From NCBI RefSeq assembly GCF_001729785.1, contig NZ_CP017183.1, positions 3,224,001 to 3,288,000 on the forward strand: a DNA stretch of 64,000 nucleotides, in the 5' to 3' direction. Source of the stretch: Enterobacter hormaechei subsp. xiangfangensis (lineage in GTDB: Bacteria; Pseudomonadota; Gammaproteobacteria; Enterobacterales; Enterobacteriaceae). The notes under the pieces are model-generated. The model ran no database searches. It saw only the letters and a program-made list of their open reading frames with translations, and was not told the DNA's origin. Of the stretch, positions 19,726 through 32,532 are shown one piece after another. The translations under genes were made by a program, and so were the position numbers. Within the stretch, counting starts at the first letter, position 1; every line of letters begins with the position of its first letter.

Positions 19726-19797
19726 GTGAAATATTTCTTTATGGGCATTTCGGTTATTGTTTTAGTTTGGGCCGGAACGTTTGCTCTGATGATCTAG
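19726..19797 (+). CDS. ypdK: Small membrane protein YpdK (23 residues)
   Basis: Starting at GTG 19726 the reading is MKYFFMGISVIVLVWAG followed by TFALMI and a TAG stop: 23 residues forming a single hydrophobic segment. It differs by only a few residues from E. coli YpdK and sits in the same place between lpxP and alaC. GGAG at 19713-19716 lies nine bases before the GTG. E. coli YpdK is a membrane-inserted small protein of unknown function. The gene is too short for ordinary gene callers. Confidence 0.9.
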   Translation: MKYFFMGISVIVLVWAGTFALMI

Positions 19798-19813
19798 TTA
19801 AGAAAATGCAGTC

Positions 19814-19848
19814 AAAAAAACAGGCGCCGTTGGCGCCTGTTTTTTTTG
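19814..19848. terminator. Bidirectional terminator between ypdK and alaC
   Basis: The perfect stem ACAGGCGCC/GGCGCCTGT (about 19820-19840) is flanked by an A-run and a T-run. Confidence 0.92.
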
Positions 19849-19855
19849 GGGTCTG

Positions 19856-21091
19856 TTACGACTCGGGTTGTTCCGCAACGCTCTTCGCTGCAAGCAGGCC
19901 ATCCGCACGGAACATGCTTTTAATGCCCCGCACTGCCTGACGGATACGGTCGCTGTTTTCAATCAGCGCGAAACGCACATGCGTGTCACCGTAGTCACCA
20001 AAGCCAATGCCTGGAGAGACGCAAACCTTCGCGTCCTGAAGCAGTTTTTTGGCAAATTCCAGAGAACCCATCGCCGCATACGGCTCAGGAATTTTCGCCC
20101 AGACGTACATAGAGGCTTTAGGCATTTCCACCATCCAGCCTGCTTCATGAAGCCCTTTTACCAGCACATCTCGGCGGCGTTTATACTGAGCGGCAATATC
20201 GAGCACGCATTGCTGATCCCCTTCCAGCGCCGCGATGGCCGCGACCTGTAACGGCGTAAAGGTGCCATAGTCATGGTAGCTTTTAATACGCGCCAGGGCA
20301 CTCACCAGCGTTTTGTTTCCCACCATAAAACCAATTCGCCAGCCCGCCATGTTGTAGCTTTTCGACAGGGTGAAAAACTCAACCGCCACATCACGGGCAC
20401 CCGGTACCTGCATAATTGACGGCGCTTTCCAGCCATCATAAACGATATCGGCGTAGGCGAGATCGTGTACCACCAGCACGTCGTAACGCTTAGCCAGCGC
20501 GACCACTTTCTCGAAGAATTCGAGTTCAACGCATTGTGCCGTTGGGTTTGACGGGAAACCGAGGATCATCATTTTCGGCTTCGGATAGCTTTCACGAATC
20601 GCCCGTTCCAGCTCGTTAAAGAAGTCGACGCCTTCCACCAGCGGGACAGAACGCACCTGCGCCCCGGCAATCACCGCCCCATAGATGTGAATCGGGTAGC
20701 TCGGATTCGGCACCAGTACGGTATCGCCGTGATCCAGCGTCGCCAGCATCAGGTGGGCCAGCCCCTCTTTGGAGCCAATGGTCACAATCGCTTCATTTTC
20801 AGGATCGATATCGACCTGATAACGATCCTGATACCAGCGGGAGATCGCCCGACGTAAGCGTGGAATGCCGCGTGAGGTAGAATACCCATGGGTATCGGGA
20901 CGCTGGGCAACCGTGCAGAGTTTCTCAACAATGTGCGGCGGCGTTGGGCCGTCAGGGTTACCCATACTGAAATCGATAATGTCTTCGCCGCGCCGACGCG
21001 CAGCCATTTTCAGTTCAGCAGTAATATTGAAAACATAAGGGGGGAGACGATCGATACGCGTAAAACGGCGTTCAGGACTGAATTCAGCCAT
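19856..21091 (-). CDS. alaC: Alanine transaminase AlaC
   Basis: AlaC is a PLP-dependent class I aminotransferase that makes L-alanine from pyruvate and glutamate. The 411-residue product has the internal-aldimine lysine in [12 protein letters not shown] (about K244), and conserved PNPSYP and RIGF segments. E. coli AlaC has 412 residues. It is convergent with ypdK and divergent from ypdA. In E. coli it is the major alanine-forming enzyme together with AvtA and AlaA. Confidence 0.95.
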   Translation of the reverse strand: MAEFSPERRFTRIDRLPPYVFNITAELKMAARRRGEDIIDFSMGNPDGPTPPHIVEKLCTVAQRPDTHGYSTSRGIPRLRRAISRWYQDRYQVDIDPENEAIVTIGSKEGLAHLMLATLDHGDTVLVPNPSYPIHIYGAVIAGAQVRSVPLVEGVDFFNELERAIRESYPKPKMMILGFPSNPTAQCVELEFFEKVVALAKRYDVLVVHDLAYADIVYDGWKAPSIMQVPGARDVAVEFFTLSKSYNMAGWRIGFMVGNKTLVSALARIKSYHDYGTFTPLQVAAIAALEGDQQCVLDIAAQYKRRRDVLVKGLHEAGWMVEMPKASMYVWAKIPEPYAAMGSLEFAKKLLQDAKVCVSPGIGFGDYGDTHVRFALIENSDRIRQAVRGIKSMFRADGLLAAKSVAEQPES

Positions 21092-21477
21092 AGATTCCTC
21101 AGAGTCACGTTAGCGCCCGGACCGTCCGAGCGACGCTGCCACCCGTGTGGCGTGCTTAGAAAATAACCTGAAGAAAAAGACGCTGTCGAGAGGATAACGG
21201 CAAAACAATATTTTGCGCTAAAACGGGAATGCGATTGCAGTGAAAAGCGGAACCCTTATCGCGAACAGGCAGTTTTAAGCGCTACAATTTAACACAATAT
21301 TTTCAGTATCGTTACCTGACGTTTCTCCCCAAACGGAAAAGCGCCGGCTTTCAGTCAAAAGCCAGCAATCCCCTTTGAGAATTATGGTTTTTCCCCATTT
21401 GATAAATCTGATGGATAGCTGGTCATCAGGCCCTATGTTTTCTATCATAGATTTTTCCCGTTTTCCCAGGCCTGACC
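21092..21477. other. Divergent intergenic region alaC-ypdA (386 bp)
   Basis: No convincing gene is seen. The segment CAATATTTT occurs twice (about 21206 and 21295), in AT-rich sequence that probably holds the alaC promoter. A GC-rich dyad with GCCGGCTTT and AAAGCCAGC-like arms lies near 21343-21368. The last 90 bases lead into ypdA, and I see no obvious strong ribosome binding site before its GTG start. Confidence 0.5.
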
Positions 21478-23175
21478 GTGCACGAAATCTTCAATATGCT
21501 CCTCGCGGTGTTCGACCGCGCGGCATTAATGCTGATCTGTCTCTTTTTCCTTATCCGCATCCGCTTGTTCCGCGAACTGTTGCATAAATCTGCCCATTCG
21601 CCAAAAGAGCTGCTGGCCGTCACGTTTATCTTTTCGATGTTTGCCCTGTTCAGCACCTGGTCCGGGGTGCCGGTAGAAGGCTCGCTGGTGAACGTGCGCA
21701 TCATCGCCGTCATGTCGGGCGGGATCCTCTTTGGTCCCTGGGTCGGGATTATCACAGGCATTATCGCTGGCACCCATCGATACCTGATTGATATTGGCGG
21801 CGTGACGGCAGTTCCCTGCTTTATCACCAGCATTATTGCCGGGCTGCTCTCGGGCTGGATTAACCGCAAAATCCCGAAAAAGCAGCACTGGCGTGCGGGG
21901 ATTATCGCGGGGATGGTCTGCGAAACGCTGACCATGATCCTGGTCATCGTCTGGGCGCCAACCGTTGCGCTGGGGCTGGATATCGTCTCGAAGATCGGTA
22001 TTCCGATGATCCTCGGGAGCGTCTGTATCGGTTTTATCGTGCTGCTGGTGCAAAGCGTGGAAGGCGAAAAAGAGGCCAGCGCCGCGCGTCAGGCCAAGCT
22101 GGCGCTGGATATCGCCAACAAGACGCTGCCGCTTTTCCGGCACGTTAACGCCGAATCTTTACGTCAGGTTTGCGATATCATCCGCCGTGATATTCATGCC
22201 GATGCGGTCGCTATCACCAATATTGATCACGTGCTGGCTTACGTTGGCGTTGGTGAGCACAATTATCGCGACAGCGACGACACCATCAGCCCGACCACCA
22301 GACAGGCGATTAACTACGGAAAAATCATCATTAAAAACAATGACGAAGCCCACCGGACGCCAGAGATCCACTCAATGCTGGTGATCCCGCTGTGGGAAAA
22401 AGGCGTGGTCACGGGGACGCTGAAAATTTACTACTGTCATGCGCACCAAATCACCTCCTCGCTCCAGGAGATGGCGATTGGCCTGTCGCAGATCATCTCC
22501 ACTCAACTTGAGGTTTCGCGTGCAGAGCAGCTGCGCGAGATGGCAAATAAGGCAGAGCTGCGCGCCCTGCAAAGCAAGATCAATCCCCATTTCCTGTTTA
22601 ACGCGCTGAACGCTATCTCCTCTTCCATCCGTCTGAATCCGGATACCGCGCGGCAGCTGATATTTAATCTGTCGCGCTATCTTCGCTACAACATTGAGCT
22701 AAAAGACGACGAGCAGATCGACATCAAAAAAGAGCTGTATCAAATCAAGGATTACATCGCGATCGAGCAGGCTCGCTTTGGCGATAAGCTGACGGTCATT
22801 TACGATATTGATGAAGAGGTCAACTGCGTGATCCCAAGCCTGCTGATCCAGCCTCTGGTGGAAAACGCCATTGTTCACGGTATTCAGCCGTGTAAAGGCA
22901 AAGGCGTGGTAACAATTAGCGTAACGGAAAGCGGTAACCGCGTGCGTATCGCCGTGCGCGATACCGGGCACGGCATCGATCCGAAAGTTATCGAACGCGT
23001 CAAATCAAACGAAATGCCGGGCAACAAGATCGGACTGCTGAATGTGCATCACCGGGTCAAACTGCTGTACGGTGACGGGCTGCATATTCACCGCCTTGAG
23101 CCGGGCACCGAAATTGCCTTTTATGTTCCGAATGAGCGAACGCCCGTGAATGCCCCCATATCCTTGTTGCCGTAG
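21478..23175 (+). CDS. ypdA: Sensor histidine kinase YpdA (pyruvate-responsive, LytS family)
   Basis: YpdA is the sensor of a two-component system that responds to pyruvate in E. coli and activates transporter gene yhjX through YpdB. The 565-residue protein has an N-terminal multi-span 5TMR-LYT domain (about residues 1-190), a GAF-like region, and a LytS-type kinase core with the phospho-acceptor H371 in [13 protein letters not shown], followed by an ATPase domain ([14 protein letters not shown]). The GTG start at 21478 gives the E. coli length. ypdB follows after 13 bases. Confidence 0.94.
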   Translation: MHEIFNMLLAVFDRAALMLICLFFLIRIRLFRELLHKSAHSPKELLAVTFIFSMFALFSTWSGVPVEGSLVNVRIIAVMSGGILFGPWVGIITGIIAGTHRYLIDIGGVTAVPCFITSIIAGLLSGWINRKIPKKQHWRAGIIAGMVCETLTMILVIVWAPTVALGLDIVSKIGIPMILGSVCIGFIVLLVQSVEGEKEASAARQAKLALDIANKTLPLFRHVNAESLRQVCDIIRRDIHADAVAITNIDHVLAYVGVGEHNYRDSDDTISPTTRQAINYGKIIIKNNDEAHRTPEIHSMLVIPLWEKGVVTGTLKIYYCHAHQITSSLQEMAIGLSQIISTQLEVSRAEQLREMANKAELRALQSKINPHFLFNALNAISSSIRLNPDTARQLIFNLSRYLRYNIELKDDEQIDIKKELYQIKDYIAIEQARFGDKLTVIYDIDEEVNCVIPSLLIQPLVENAIVHGIQPCKGKGVVTISVTESGNRVRIAVRDTGHGIDPKVIERVKSNEMPGNKIGLLNVHHRVKLLYGDGLHIHRLEPGTEIAFYVPNERTPVNAPISLLP

Positions 23176-23188
23176 GCCGGAGTAACAG

Positions 23189-23920
23189 ATGAAAGTCATC
23201 ATCGTAGAAGATGAATTTCTGGCTCAACAGGAGTTGAGCTGGCTTATCAAAACCCACAGCCAGATGGAGATTGTTGGCTGTTTTGAGGATGGTCTGGACG
23301 TGCTGAAATTTTTACAGCATAACCGGGTCGACGCGATATTCCTCGATATTAATATTCCGTCGCTGGACGGCGTCCTGCTGGCGCAAAATATCAATCAGTT
23401 CGCCCACAAGCCGTTTATTGTGTTTGTCACCGCGTGGAAAGAGCATGCCGTGGAGGCCTTCGAGCTTGAGGCGTTTGACTATATTCTAAAGCCGTACCAG
23501 GAGTCGCGTATTATCAGCATGCTGCATAAGCTGGAAGCCGCGTGGCAGCAGCAGTCCTTACCCGCCAGTGCCAGCCCGGCAGCGCGGGAAAACGACACGA
23601 TTAATCTGGTGAAGGACGAACGGATCATCGTCACGCCTGTCGACGATATTTACTATGCCGAAGCGCATGAAAAAATGACATTTGTCTATACGCGGCGTGA
23701 ATCCTACGTCATGGCGATGAACATCACCGAATTCTGCAATAAACTCCCGGCCGCCCACTTCTTCCGCTGCCACCGCTCGTTCTGCGTCAACCTGAACAAG
23801 ATCCGCGAAATCGAACCCTGGTTTAACAACACCTATATATTGCGGCTGAAGGATCTGGATTTTCAGGTGCCGGTAAGCCGCAGCAGAGTGAAAGAGTTCC
23901 GCCAGCTCATGCACCTGTAG
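23189..23920 (+). CDS. ypdB: LytTR response regulator YpdB
   Basis: YpdB is the DNA-binding partner of YpdA. The 243-residue protein has a receiver domain with phospho-acceptor D53 (FLDINIPSLDG) and acidic residues E7/D8, and a LytTR DNA-binding domain from about residue 135 to the end (FFRCHRSFCVNL). It starts 13 bases after ypdA, forming an operon. In E. coli, ypdC and the fryABC genes follow; here a repeat hairpin and glk follow instead. Confidence 0.95.
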   Translation: MKVIIVEDEFLAQQELSWLIKTHSQMEIVGCFEDGLDVLKFLQHNRVDAIFLDINIPSLDGVLLAQNINQFAHKPFIVFVTAWKEHAVEAFELEAFDYILKPYQESRIISMLHKLEAAWQQQSLPASASPAARENDTINLVKDERIIVTPVDDIYYAEAHEKMTFVYTRRESYVMAMNITEFCNKLPAAHFFRCHRSFCVNLNKIREIEPWFNNTYILRLKDLDFQVPVSRSRVKEFRQLMHL

Positions 23921-23924
23921 CACG

Positions 23925-23948
23925 TTCCCTCTCCCGCAGGAGAGGGAA
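23925..23948. repeat. Short CCCTCTCC palindrome between ypdB and glk
   Basis: The perfect 10-bp stem TTCCCTCTCC/GGAGAGGGAA lies between the convergent ends of ypdB and glk. It shares its core with the copies at 2936-2968 and 59406-59513, but lacks the CACCCC arm. It may act as a terminator for both genes. Confidence 0.7.
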
Positions 23949-23955
23949 ATGAGCG

Positions 23956-24921
23956 TCAGAGGATCTGACCAAGAACCTGACGCAGATGCGCGCCGGATCC
24001 CAGTAAGCCTGGGTTGTCGTGGACAATCAGGTAAACAGGAATGTCCTGGACATAGCTCCTGAAGCGGCCTTTGTCTTCGAAGCCGCCACGGAAGCCGGAG
24101 GCGGTAAAGAAATCGAGGAAGCGCGGCACGATCCCGCCCGCAATATAGACCCCGCCAAAGGTGCCAAGGTTCAGCGCCAGGTTGCCGCCAAAACGCCCCA
24201 TGATGACGCAGAACAGCGACAAAGCACGGCGGCAGTCAATACAGCTGTCGGCCAGCGCGCGTTCGGTCACATCTTTCGGTTGCAGATTTTCCGGCAGACG
24301 ACCGTCTGATTTGACAATCGCCCGATACAGGTTCACCAGACCCGGACCAGAAAGCACCCGCTCGGCCGACACGTGACCAATCTCGGCGCGTAGCTCCTCA
24401 AGAATAATGCCCTCTTCTTCGCTGTTCGGCGCAAAATCCACGTGACCGCCCTCGCCCGGCAGGCTGACCCAGCGTTTGTCGACGTGGACCAGGTGCGCCA
24501 CCCCCAGACCGGTTCCCGCGCCGTAAACGGCAATCGGTTTGCCTTCAACCGGGGCCGTACCGCCGAACTGAATCAGATGCTCTGGTTTAAGCATTGGGAT
24601 AGCCATGGAAACCGCAGTGAAGTCGTTGATAATTTCAAGGTGCGAGAAGCCGAGGTTTTTCCGCATTTCGGCAATTGAGAAGGCCCACGTGTGGTTGGTC
24701 ATCGCCACCCAGTCGCCGGTAATCGGACAGGCGATGGCGATACAACCGTCTTCAACGCTCACTTTATGCTCTTCCAGATAGACGCGAACCACCGCTTCCA
24801 GGCTTGGGTAATCCAGCCCTGAATAGGTTTTCGCCTGAGAAATTTCACCGCTGTTCACATCGCACAGGGCAAGGCGCGCGTTGGTGCCGCCTACATCACC
24901 TACCAAAGCATACTTTGTCAT
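23956..24921 (-). CDS. glk: Glucokinase
   Basis: Glk phosphorylates free intracellular glucose with ATP to glucose 6-phosphate. The 321-residue protein begins with the phosphate-binding [14 protein letters not shown] (8-21) and has [11 protein letters not shown] and the GPGLVNLY segment of the bacterial glucokinase family. Length equals that of E. coli Glk as I recall it. It is convergent with ypdB and divergent from yfeO. Confidence 0.96.
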   Translation of the reverse strand: MTKYALVGDVGGTNARLALCDVNSGEISQAKTYSGLDYPSLEAVVRVYLEEHKVSVEDGCIAIACPITGDWVAMTNHTWAFSIAEMRKNLGFSHLEIINDFTAVSMAIPMLKPEHLIQFGGTAPVEGKPIAVYGAGTGLGVAHLVHVDKRWVSLPGEGGHVDFAPNSEEEGIILEELRAEIGHVSAERVLSGPGLVNLYRAIVKSDGRLPENLQPKDVTERALADSCIDCRRALSLFCVIMGRFGGNLALNLGTFGGVYIAGGIVPRFLDFFTASGFRGGFEDKGRFRSYVQDIPVYLIVHDNPGLLGSGAHLRQVLGQIL

Positions 24922-25126
24922 TCTTCTACTGCTCCGCTAAAGTCAGAATAAATCTTTGGGACACTGTAAATTCAAGGCGTGATAACAACAACGACCAGAA
25001 GGTGACTGCCCATGGATTATCGATCTTCGTCACATAATAACTTTACCGTTTCAGCACCTTTTGCACTATTGCCACAATGCTGATTGTGCAAAGTAACGTT
25101 AAGCCGTTTTGTACAAGGAAATCATC

Positions 25127-26362
25127 ATGCTCCATCCGCGAGCCAGAACCATGCTGTTATTGGCTGTCCCGGCGCTGATTATTGGCGTGGCGTCGAGCCT
25201 GGTGCTCATCGTCGTCATGAAAGTGGCGGCGGTGCTGCAAACGATTTTATGGACCGCGCTTCCGGTAAAACTCGGCATCAGCAGTGACTCGCCGGGCTGG
25301 ATCATGGTGATGCTGACCCTGACCGGGATTGCCGTAGGGCTGGTGATCCGCTATAGCCCGGGCCATGCCGGGCCGGACCCGGCACTGGAACCCTTGATTG
25401 GCGCGCCTGTCTCCCCCTCGGCTCTGCCGGGGCTTATCATCGCGCTGATAATCGGTCTTGCGGGCGGCGTAAGCCTCGGGCCTGAACATCCCATTATGGC
25501 GGTGAATATCGCGCTGGCGGTCTTTCTGGGGGCGCGTCTTTTCCCGCGCGTTGGCGCGCTGGACTGGACGATCCTGGCCTCCGCTGGCACCATCGGGGCG
25601 CTGTTTGGCACTCCGGTCGCGGCTGCGCTCATTTTTTCGCAAACGCTCAGCAGTGATCATGAGGTGCCGCTTTGGGATAAACTCTTCGCGCCGCTAATGG
25701 CCGCCGCTGCGGGAGCCCTCACCACCAGCCTGTTTTTCCATCCCCATTTTTCACTCTCCATTCCCCACTACGGCCAGATGCAACTCACCGATATTTTCAG
25801 CGGCGCCGTCGTCGTCGCGATCGCCATTGCGTTGGGGATGGTCGCGGTGTGGTGTCTTCCTCGCCTGCATCGCCTGATGCACAGGCTGAAGCATCCGGTG
25901 CTGATTCTGGGCATGGGGGGTTTTATTCTGGGCGTTTTAGGCGCTATCGGCGGGACGGTTACGCTGTTTAAGGGTCTGGACGAGATGCAGCAGCTGGCCT
26001 TCAGCCAGGTCTTCAGCGTCTCAGATTATCTGCTGTTCGCGCTGGTGAAACTGGCGGCGCTGGTGGTCGCGGCGGCCTGTGGTTTCCGGGGAGGTCGTAT
26101 CTTCCCGGCGGTATTTGTTGGCGTCGCGCTGGGGCTGATGCTGCATGAGCACGTTGACGCTGTCCCTGCGGCGATTACCGTCTCCTGCTCCATTCTGGGG
26201 CTGGTACTGGTGGTCACGCGCGATGCGTGGCTGAGCCTGTTTATGGCGGCCGTTGTCGTGCCGGATACCACGCTTCTGCCGCTGCTCTGTATCGTGATGT
26301 TGCCCGCCTGGCTCCTGCTGGCGGGCAAACCGATGCTGATGGCATGGCGAAACGACAGGTAA
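25127..26362 (+). CDS. yfeO: Putative chloride-channel-family protein YfeO
   Basis: YfeO is an inner-membrane ClC-family protein; whether it is a channel or an exchanger, and for which ion, is not established. The 411 residues contain about ten hydrophobic segments, the family motif GPEHPIM near residue 120 and [14 protein letters not shown] near residue 320. ATG at 25127 is chosen over an upstream in-frame ATG because it has AAGGAA at the right distance and gives the E. coli N terminus [11 protein letters not shown]. It is convergent with ipdC. Confidence 0.9.
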   Translation: MLHPRARTMLLLAVPALIIGVASSLVLIVVMKVAAVLQTILWTALPVKLGISSDSPGWIMVMLTLTGIAVGLVIRYSPGHAGPDPALEPLIGAPVSPSALPGLIIALIIGLAGGVSLGPEHPIMAVNIALAVFLGARLFPRVGALDWTILASAGTIGALFGTPVAAALIFSQTLSSDHEVPLWDKLFAPLMAAAAGALTTSLFFHPHFSLSIPHYGQMQLTDIFSGAVVVAIAIALGMVAVWCLPRLHRLMHRLKHPVLILGMGGFILGVLGAIGGTVTLFKGLDEMQQLAFSQVFSVSDYLLFALVKLAALVVAAACGFRGGRIFPAVFVGVALGLMLHEHVDAVPAAITVSCSILGLVLVVTRDAWLSLFMAAVVVPDTTLLPLLCIVMLPAWLLLAGKPMLMAWRNDR

Positions 26363-28048
<1,686 letters not shown>

Positions 28049-28158
28049 TCACTCTGAGTATTAAATAAGCGTGAAGCGTGTCCAGAATTGACGACAATCA
28101 GGGGCTGGAAAGAATGCTTTACGAAAAAAGCTGCGCTATGCTCATTTTCTTCAGATTA

Positions 28159-28174
28159 GTGTAAACGTATACAC
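28159..28174. promoter_or_regulatory. Palindrome between ipdC and aldo/keto reductase
   Basis: GTGTAAACGTATACAC is an inverted repeat with 5-bp arms GTGTA/TACAC and a six-base spacer. It contains TGTAAA, the left half of the TyrR box, but its right half is not TTTACA. TyrR is known to activate ipdC in E. cloacae. The site lies 138 bases from ipdC and 34 bases from the reductase start, so it may instead control the reductase. Confidence 0.45.
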
Positions 28175-28207
28175 GGATGTTTCTTTCCAGCGCCAGAGGT
28201 CTCACAA

Positions 28208-29206
28208 ATGGGTTATCAGCCTGACAAAAATCGTTATCAGACAATGCAATATCGCCGCTGTGGGCAAAGCGGTCTTAAGCTTCCCGCCATCTCGTTGGGG
28301 CTGTGGCATAATTTTGGCGACGCGACGTTGCTCGAAAACAGCCGTCAACTTTTACAGCGTGCTTTCAATTTGGGTATTACGCATTTTGACCTTGCCAATA
28401 ATTACGGCCCGCCTCCTGGTTCGGCCGAACGTAATTTTGGGCGCATTTTGCAGGAGGATTTCCTGCCCTGGCGCGATGAGCTGATCATCTCCACTAAAGC
28501 GGGCTACACCATGTGGGACGGGCCTTACGGTGACTGGGGCTCGCGTAAATATCTGGTCGCAAGCCTGGACCAGAGCCTCAAGCGTATGGGGCTGGAGTAT
28601 GTCGATATCTTCTATCACCACCGCCCGGATCCACACACGCCGCTACGTGAAACCATGAAAGCGCTTGACCATGTGGTGCGTCAGGGCAAAGCGCTGTACA
28701 TCGGTCTGTCCAACTACCCGGCAGAAATGGCACGGCAGGCGATTGAAATAATGGAGGATCTGGGCACGCCATGTTTGATCCACCAGCCGAAGTACTCCAT
28801 GTTTGAACGTGCGCCTGAAGAGGGGTTGCTGGACGTGTTGCAGCAAAAAGGGGTGGGATGTATCCCCTTCTCTCCACTGGCGGGCGGACAGTTGACCGAT
28901 CGCTATCTGAACGGCATCCCAGCGGATTCTCGCGCAGCAAGCGGCAGTAAGTTCCTTAATCCGGAACAGATCACCGACAAAAAGCTGGAAAAGGTACGTA
29001 AGCTGAATGCGCTGGCGGAAAAACGGGGGCAAAAGCTGTCGCAAATGGCACTGGCCTGGATCCTGCGCCACGATGCGGTGACATCCGTGCTCATCGGCGC
29101 AAGCAAGACCGGACAAATTGATGATGCAGCAGGCGTGCTTGAAAATTGTCGGTTCACGGCAGAAGAGCTCAAGACGATAGATACGATCCTGTCCAGTTCA
29201 GATTAA
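28208..29206 (+). CDS. Aldo/keto reductase (YghZ/Gpr-like)
   Basis: This 332-residue cytosolic protein is a single TIM-barrel aldo/keto reductase. It shows the catalytic tyrosine segment DLANNYGPPPGSAE, lysine in ISTKAGY, histidine in YHHRPDP, and a C-terminal NADPH-binding VLIGASKTGQ. It resembles E. coli YghZ (L-glyceraldehyde 3-phosphate reductase) throughout, but has diverged enough that the substrate is uncertain. Its position next to ipdC suggests reduction of an aldehyde such as indole acetaldehyde; that is inference only. AGAGG stands before the ATG. Confidence 0.85.
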   Translation: MGYQPDKNRYQTMQYRRCGQSGLKLPAISLGLWHNFGDATLLENSRQLLQRAFNLGITHFDLANNYGPPPGSAERNFGRILQEDFLPWRDELIISTKAGYTMWDGPYGDWGSRKYLVASLDQSLKRMGLEYVDIFYHHRPDPHTPLRETMKALDHVVRQGKALYIGLSNYPAEMARQAIEIMEDLGTPCLIHQPKYSMFERAPEEGLLDVLQQKGVGCIPFSPLAGGQLTDRYLNGIPADSRAASGSKFLNPEQITDKKLEKVRKLNALAEKRGQKLSQMALAWILRHDAVTSVLIGASKTGQIDDAAGVLENCRFTAEELKTIDTILSSSD

Positions 29207-29332
29207 AAACACTTTTAGCAAAAAGTGCTCTCGTTCATGATTTAGGAGTTGAGGCGATGAAACGAATGTTTACCAACTCGTAAAATTGCGTTAACAGGCC
29301 GCACAGCGGCCCCGATCGTGAAGGAGAAGAGT

Positions 29333-29680
29333 ATGTTCAGGTCACTGATTCTTGCAGCGGTATTACTGGCTTCGGCCCCGCTGGTCGCCAATGCGGGCGA
29401 AATCACCCTGTTGCCATCGATTAAATTACAAATTGGCGATCGTGATGACTACGGCAGATACTGGGACGGTGGCTACTGGCGCGACCGTGACTACTGGCAT
29501 CGCCATTATGAATGGCGTCAAAACCGCTGGTGGAAACACGATAACGGCTATCACCGTGGCTGGGATAAGCGTAAGGCTTACGAACGCGGCTACCGCGAAG
29601 GCTGGAAAGATCGTGACGACCGCCGTGGCGGCTGGGGTCACGGAAAAGGCAGAGGCCACGGTCACGGCCATCACCATTAA
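29333..29680 (+). CDS. ypeC: DUF2502 periplasmic protein YpeC
   Basis: The 115-residue precursor has a signal peptide ending [16 protein letters not shown] and a mature part crowded with W, Y, R, D and H, ending in a GHGHGHHH tail. It matches E. coli YpeC, whose function is unknown. The ATG at 29333 with AAGGAG before it is preferred over an in-frame upstream ATG at 29318. The histidine-rich tail and the convergent manganese transporter gene mntH hint at metal binding, but nothing here proves it. Confidence 0.9.
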   Translation: MFRSLILAAVLLASAPLVANAGEITLLPSIKLQIGDRDDYGRYWDGGYWRDRDYWHRHYEWRQNRWWKHDNGYHRGWDKRKAYERGYREGWKDRDDRRGGWGHGKGRGHGHGHHH

Positions 29681-29684
29681 CAAC

Positions 29685-29712
29685 AAAAAGGAGCCTTCCG
29701 GCTCCTTTTTCT
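29685..29712. terminator. Bidirectional terminator between ypeC and mntH
   Basis: The perfect stem AAAAGGAGCC/GGCTCCTTTT around a four-base loop has an A-run and T-run on its flanks. Confidence 0.92.
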
Positions 29713-29713
29713 T

Positions 29714-31014
<1,301 letters not shown>

Positions 31015-31186
31015 AGTTCATTTGAAATGGTTAACATGATTTCTCTGATAGCCAGGAACGATAGACAGGCAGGTGGAGCAAGGTCACAGAATGTGAAAAT
31101 GCGCAGACATTTGTGAAGCGTAGCACACAAACTTAACTTTTCACTCATTTACCTAACATAACAAAAATGTATTGTTGATCACTATT

Positions 31187-31217
31187 TTTGAGACTCGTCA
31201 CAGGATGTAACTATAGT
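31187..31217 (+). promoter_or_regulatory. Possible CRP site and -10 box of nupC
   Basis: TTTGA, six bases, TCACA (31187-31202) matches nine of the ten conserved CRP half-site bases, and TATAGT (31212-31217) is a good -10 box. E. coli nupC is controlled by CRP and CytR. The spacing relative to the promoter was not tested, so the assignment is tentative. Confidence 0.4.
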
Positions 31218-31297
31218 GTGGGCTTGATCTCGTTTTCTTTGTGCTTGTTACATAGAATGTGCACGGAAATTAAACCTGCCTCATATTTGGAGCAAAT

Positions 31298-32485
31298 ATG
31301 GACCGCGTCCTTCATTTTGTCCTGGCACTTGTTGTCGTTACTGCACTTGCATTGCTGGTCAGCACAGACCGCAAAAAAATTCGTATTCGCTATGTTGTCC
31401 AGCTGCTGGTCATTGAAGTTTTACTTGCGTGGTTCTTCCTGAACTCCAACGTAGGCCTCGGCTTCGTGAAAGGCTTCTCCGAAATGTTCGAAAAACTGCT
31501 CGGATTTGCCAACGAAGGGACCAACTTCGTCTTTGGCAGCATGAACGATCAGGGTCTGGCCTTCTTCTTCCTGAAGGTACTCTGCCCTATCGTCTTCATC
31601 TCTGCCCTGATCGGTATCCTTCAGCACATCCGCGTTCTTCCGGTGGTTATCCGTGCGATCGGCTTCCTGTTATCGAAAGTTAACGGCATGGGTAAACTGG
31701 AATCCTTTAACGCAGTCAGCTCACTGATCCTCGGTCAGTCTGAGAACTTCATTGCGTATAAAGATATCCTCGGCAAGATGTCCCGTAACCGCATGTACAC
31801 CATGGCGGCAACCGCAATGTCTACCGTTTCCATGTCTATCGTGGGCGCGTATATGACCATGCTGGAACCAAAATACGTGGTTGCGGCCCTGGTTCTGAAC
31901 ATGTTCAGCACCTTTATCGTTCTTTCGCTGATTAACCCGTACCGCGTGGATGCCAGCGAAGAGAACATTCAGATGTCTAACCTGCACGAGGGGCAGAGCT
32001 TCTTCGAAATGCTGGGTGAATACATTCTGGCGGGTTTCAAGGTTGCAATTATCGTTGCCGCGATGCTGATTGGCTTTATCGCGCTGATCGCTGCGCTGAA
32101 CGCCCTGTTTGCGGCCGTACTCGGTATCTCCTTCCAGGGTATTCTGGGCTACATCTTTTACCCGGTTGCCTGGGTGATGGGCGTGCCCGCTCACGAAGCG
32201 TTGCAAGTGGGCAGTATCATGGCAACGAAACTGGTATCCAACGAATTCGTGGCGATGATGGATCTCCAGAAGATTGCCAGCACACTCTCCCCACGTGCGG
32301 AAGGGATCCTGTCCGTCTTCCTGGTCTCCTTCGCGAACTTCTCTTCCATCGGTATCATCGCTGGCGCGATTAAAGGCCTGAACGAAGAGCAGGGTAACGT
32401 GGTTTCTCGCTTTGGCCTGAAGCTGGTTTACGGTTCAACGCTGGTGAGCGTCCTGTCTGCCTCTATTGCAGCACTGGTTCTCTAA
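31298..32485 (+). CDS. nupC: Nucleoside:H+ symporter NupC
   Basis: NupC imports nucleosides other than guanosine with protons and belongs to the concentrative nucleoside transporter family. The 395-residue protein has about eight to ten membrane segments and the family segment [12 protein letters not shown]. It is five residues shorter than the E. coli protein, in the loop after NALFAAV (about residue 266). A terminator follows. It is convergent with pdeA. Confidence 0.96.
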   Translation: MDRVLHFVLALVVVTALALLVSTDRKKIRIRYVVQLLVIEVLLAWFFLNSNVGLGFVKGFSEMFEKLLGFANEGTNFVFGSMNDQGLAFFFLKVLCPIVFISALIGILQHIRVLPVVIRAIGFLLSKVNGMGKLESFNAVSSLILGQSENFIAYKDILGKMSRNRMYTMAATAMSTVSMSIVGAYMTMLEPKYVVAALVLNMFSTFIVLSLINPYRVDASEENIQMSNLHEGQSFFEMLGEYILAGFKVAIIVAAMLIGFIALIAALNALFAAVLGISFQGILGYIFYPVAWVMGVPAHEALQVGSIMATKLVSNEFVAMMDLQKIASTLSPRAEGILSVFLVSFANFSSIGIIAGAIKGLNEEQGNVVSRFGLKLVYGSTLVSVLSASIAALVL

Positions 32486-32501
32486 TTCATACCGCGTAAT
32501 A

Positions 32502-32532
32502 AAAACCGGGAGTCCTCGCTCCCGGTTTTTTT
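32502..32532. terminator. Terminator between nupC and pdeA
   Basis: The stem ACCGGGAG/CTCCCGGT is followed by seven T and preceded by AAAA, so it may serve both convergent genes. Confidence 0.9.

Noticed and set aside
23005..23257. Small minus-strand frames between ypdA and ypdB
   Set aside because: They are shadows of the end of ypdA and start of ypdB, without conserved product.
28643..29116. Minus-strand frame opposite the aldo/keto reductase
   Set aside because: It lies within a confident coding sequence and its product has no recognisable domain.
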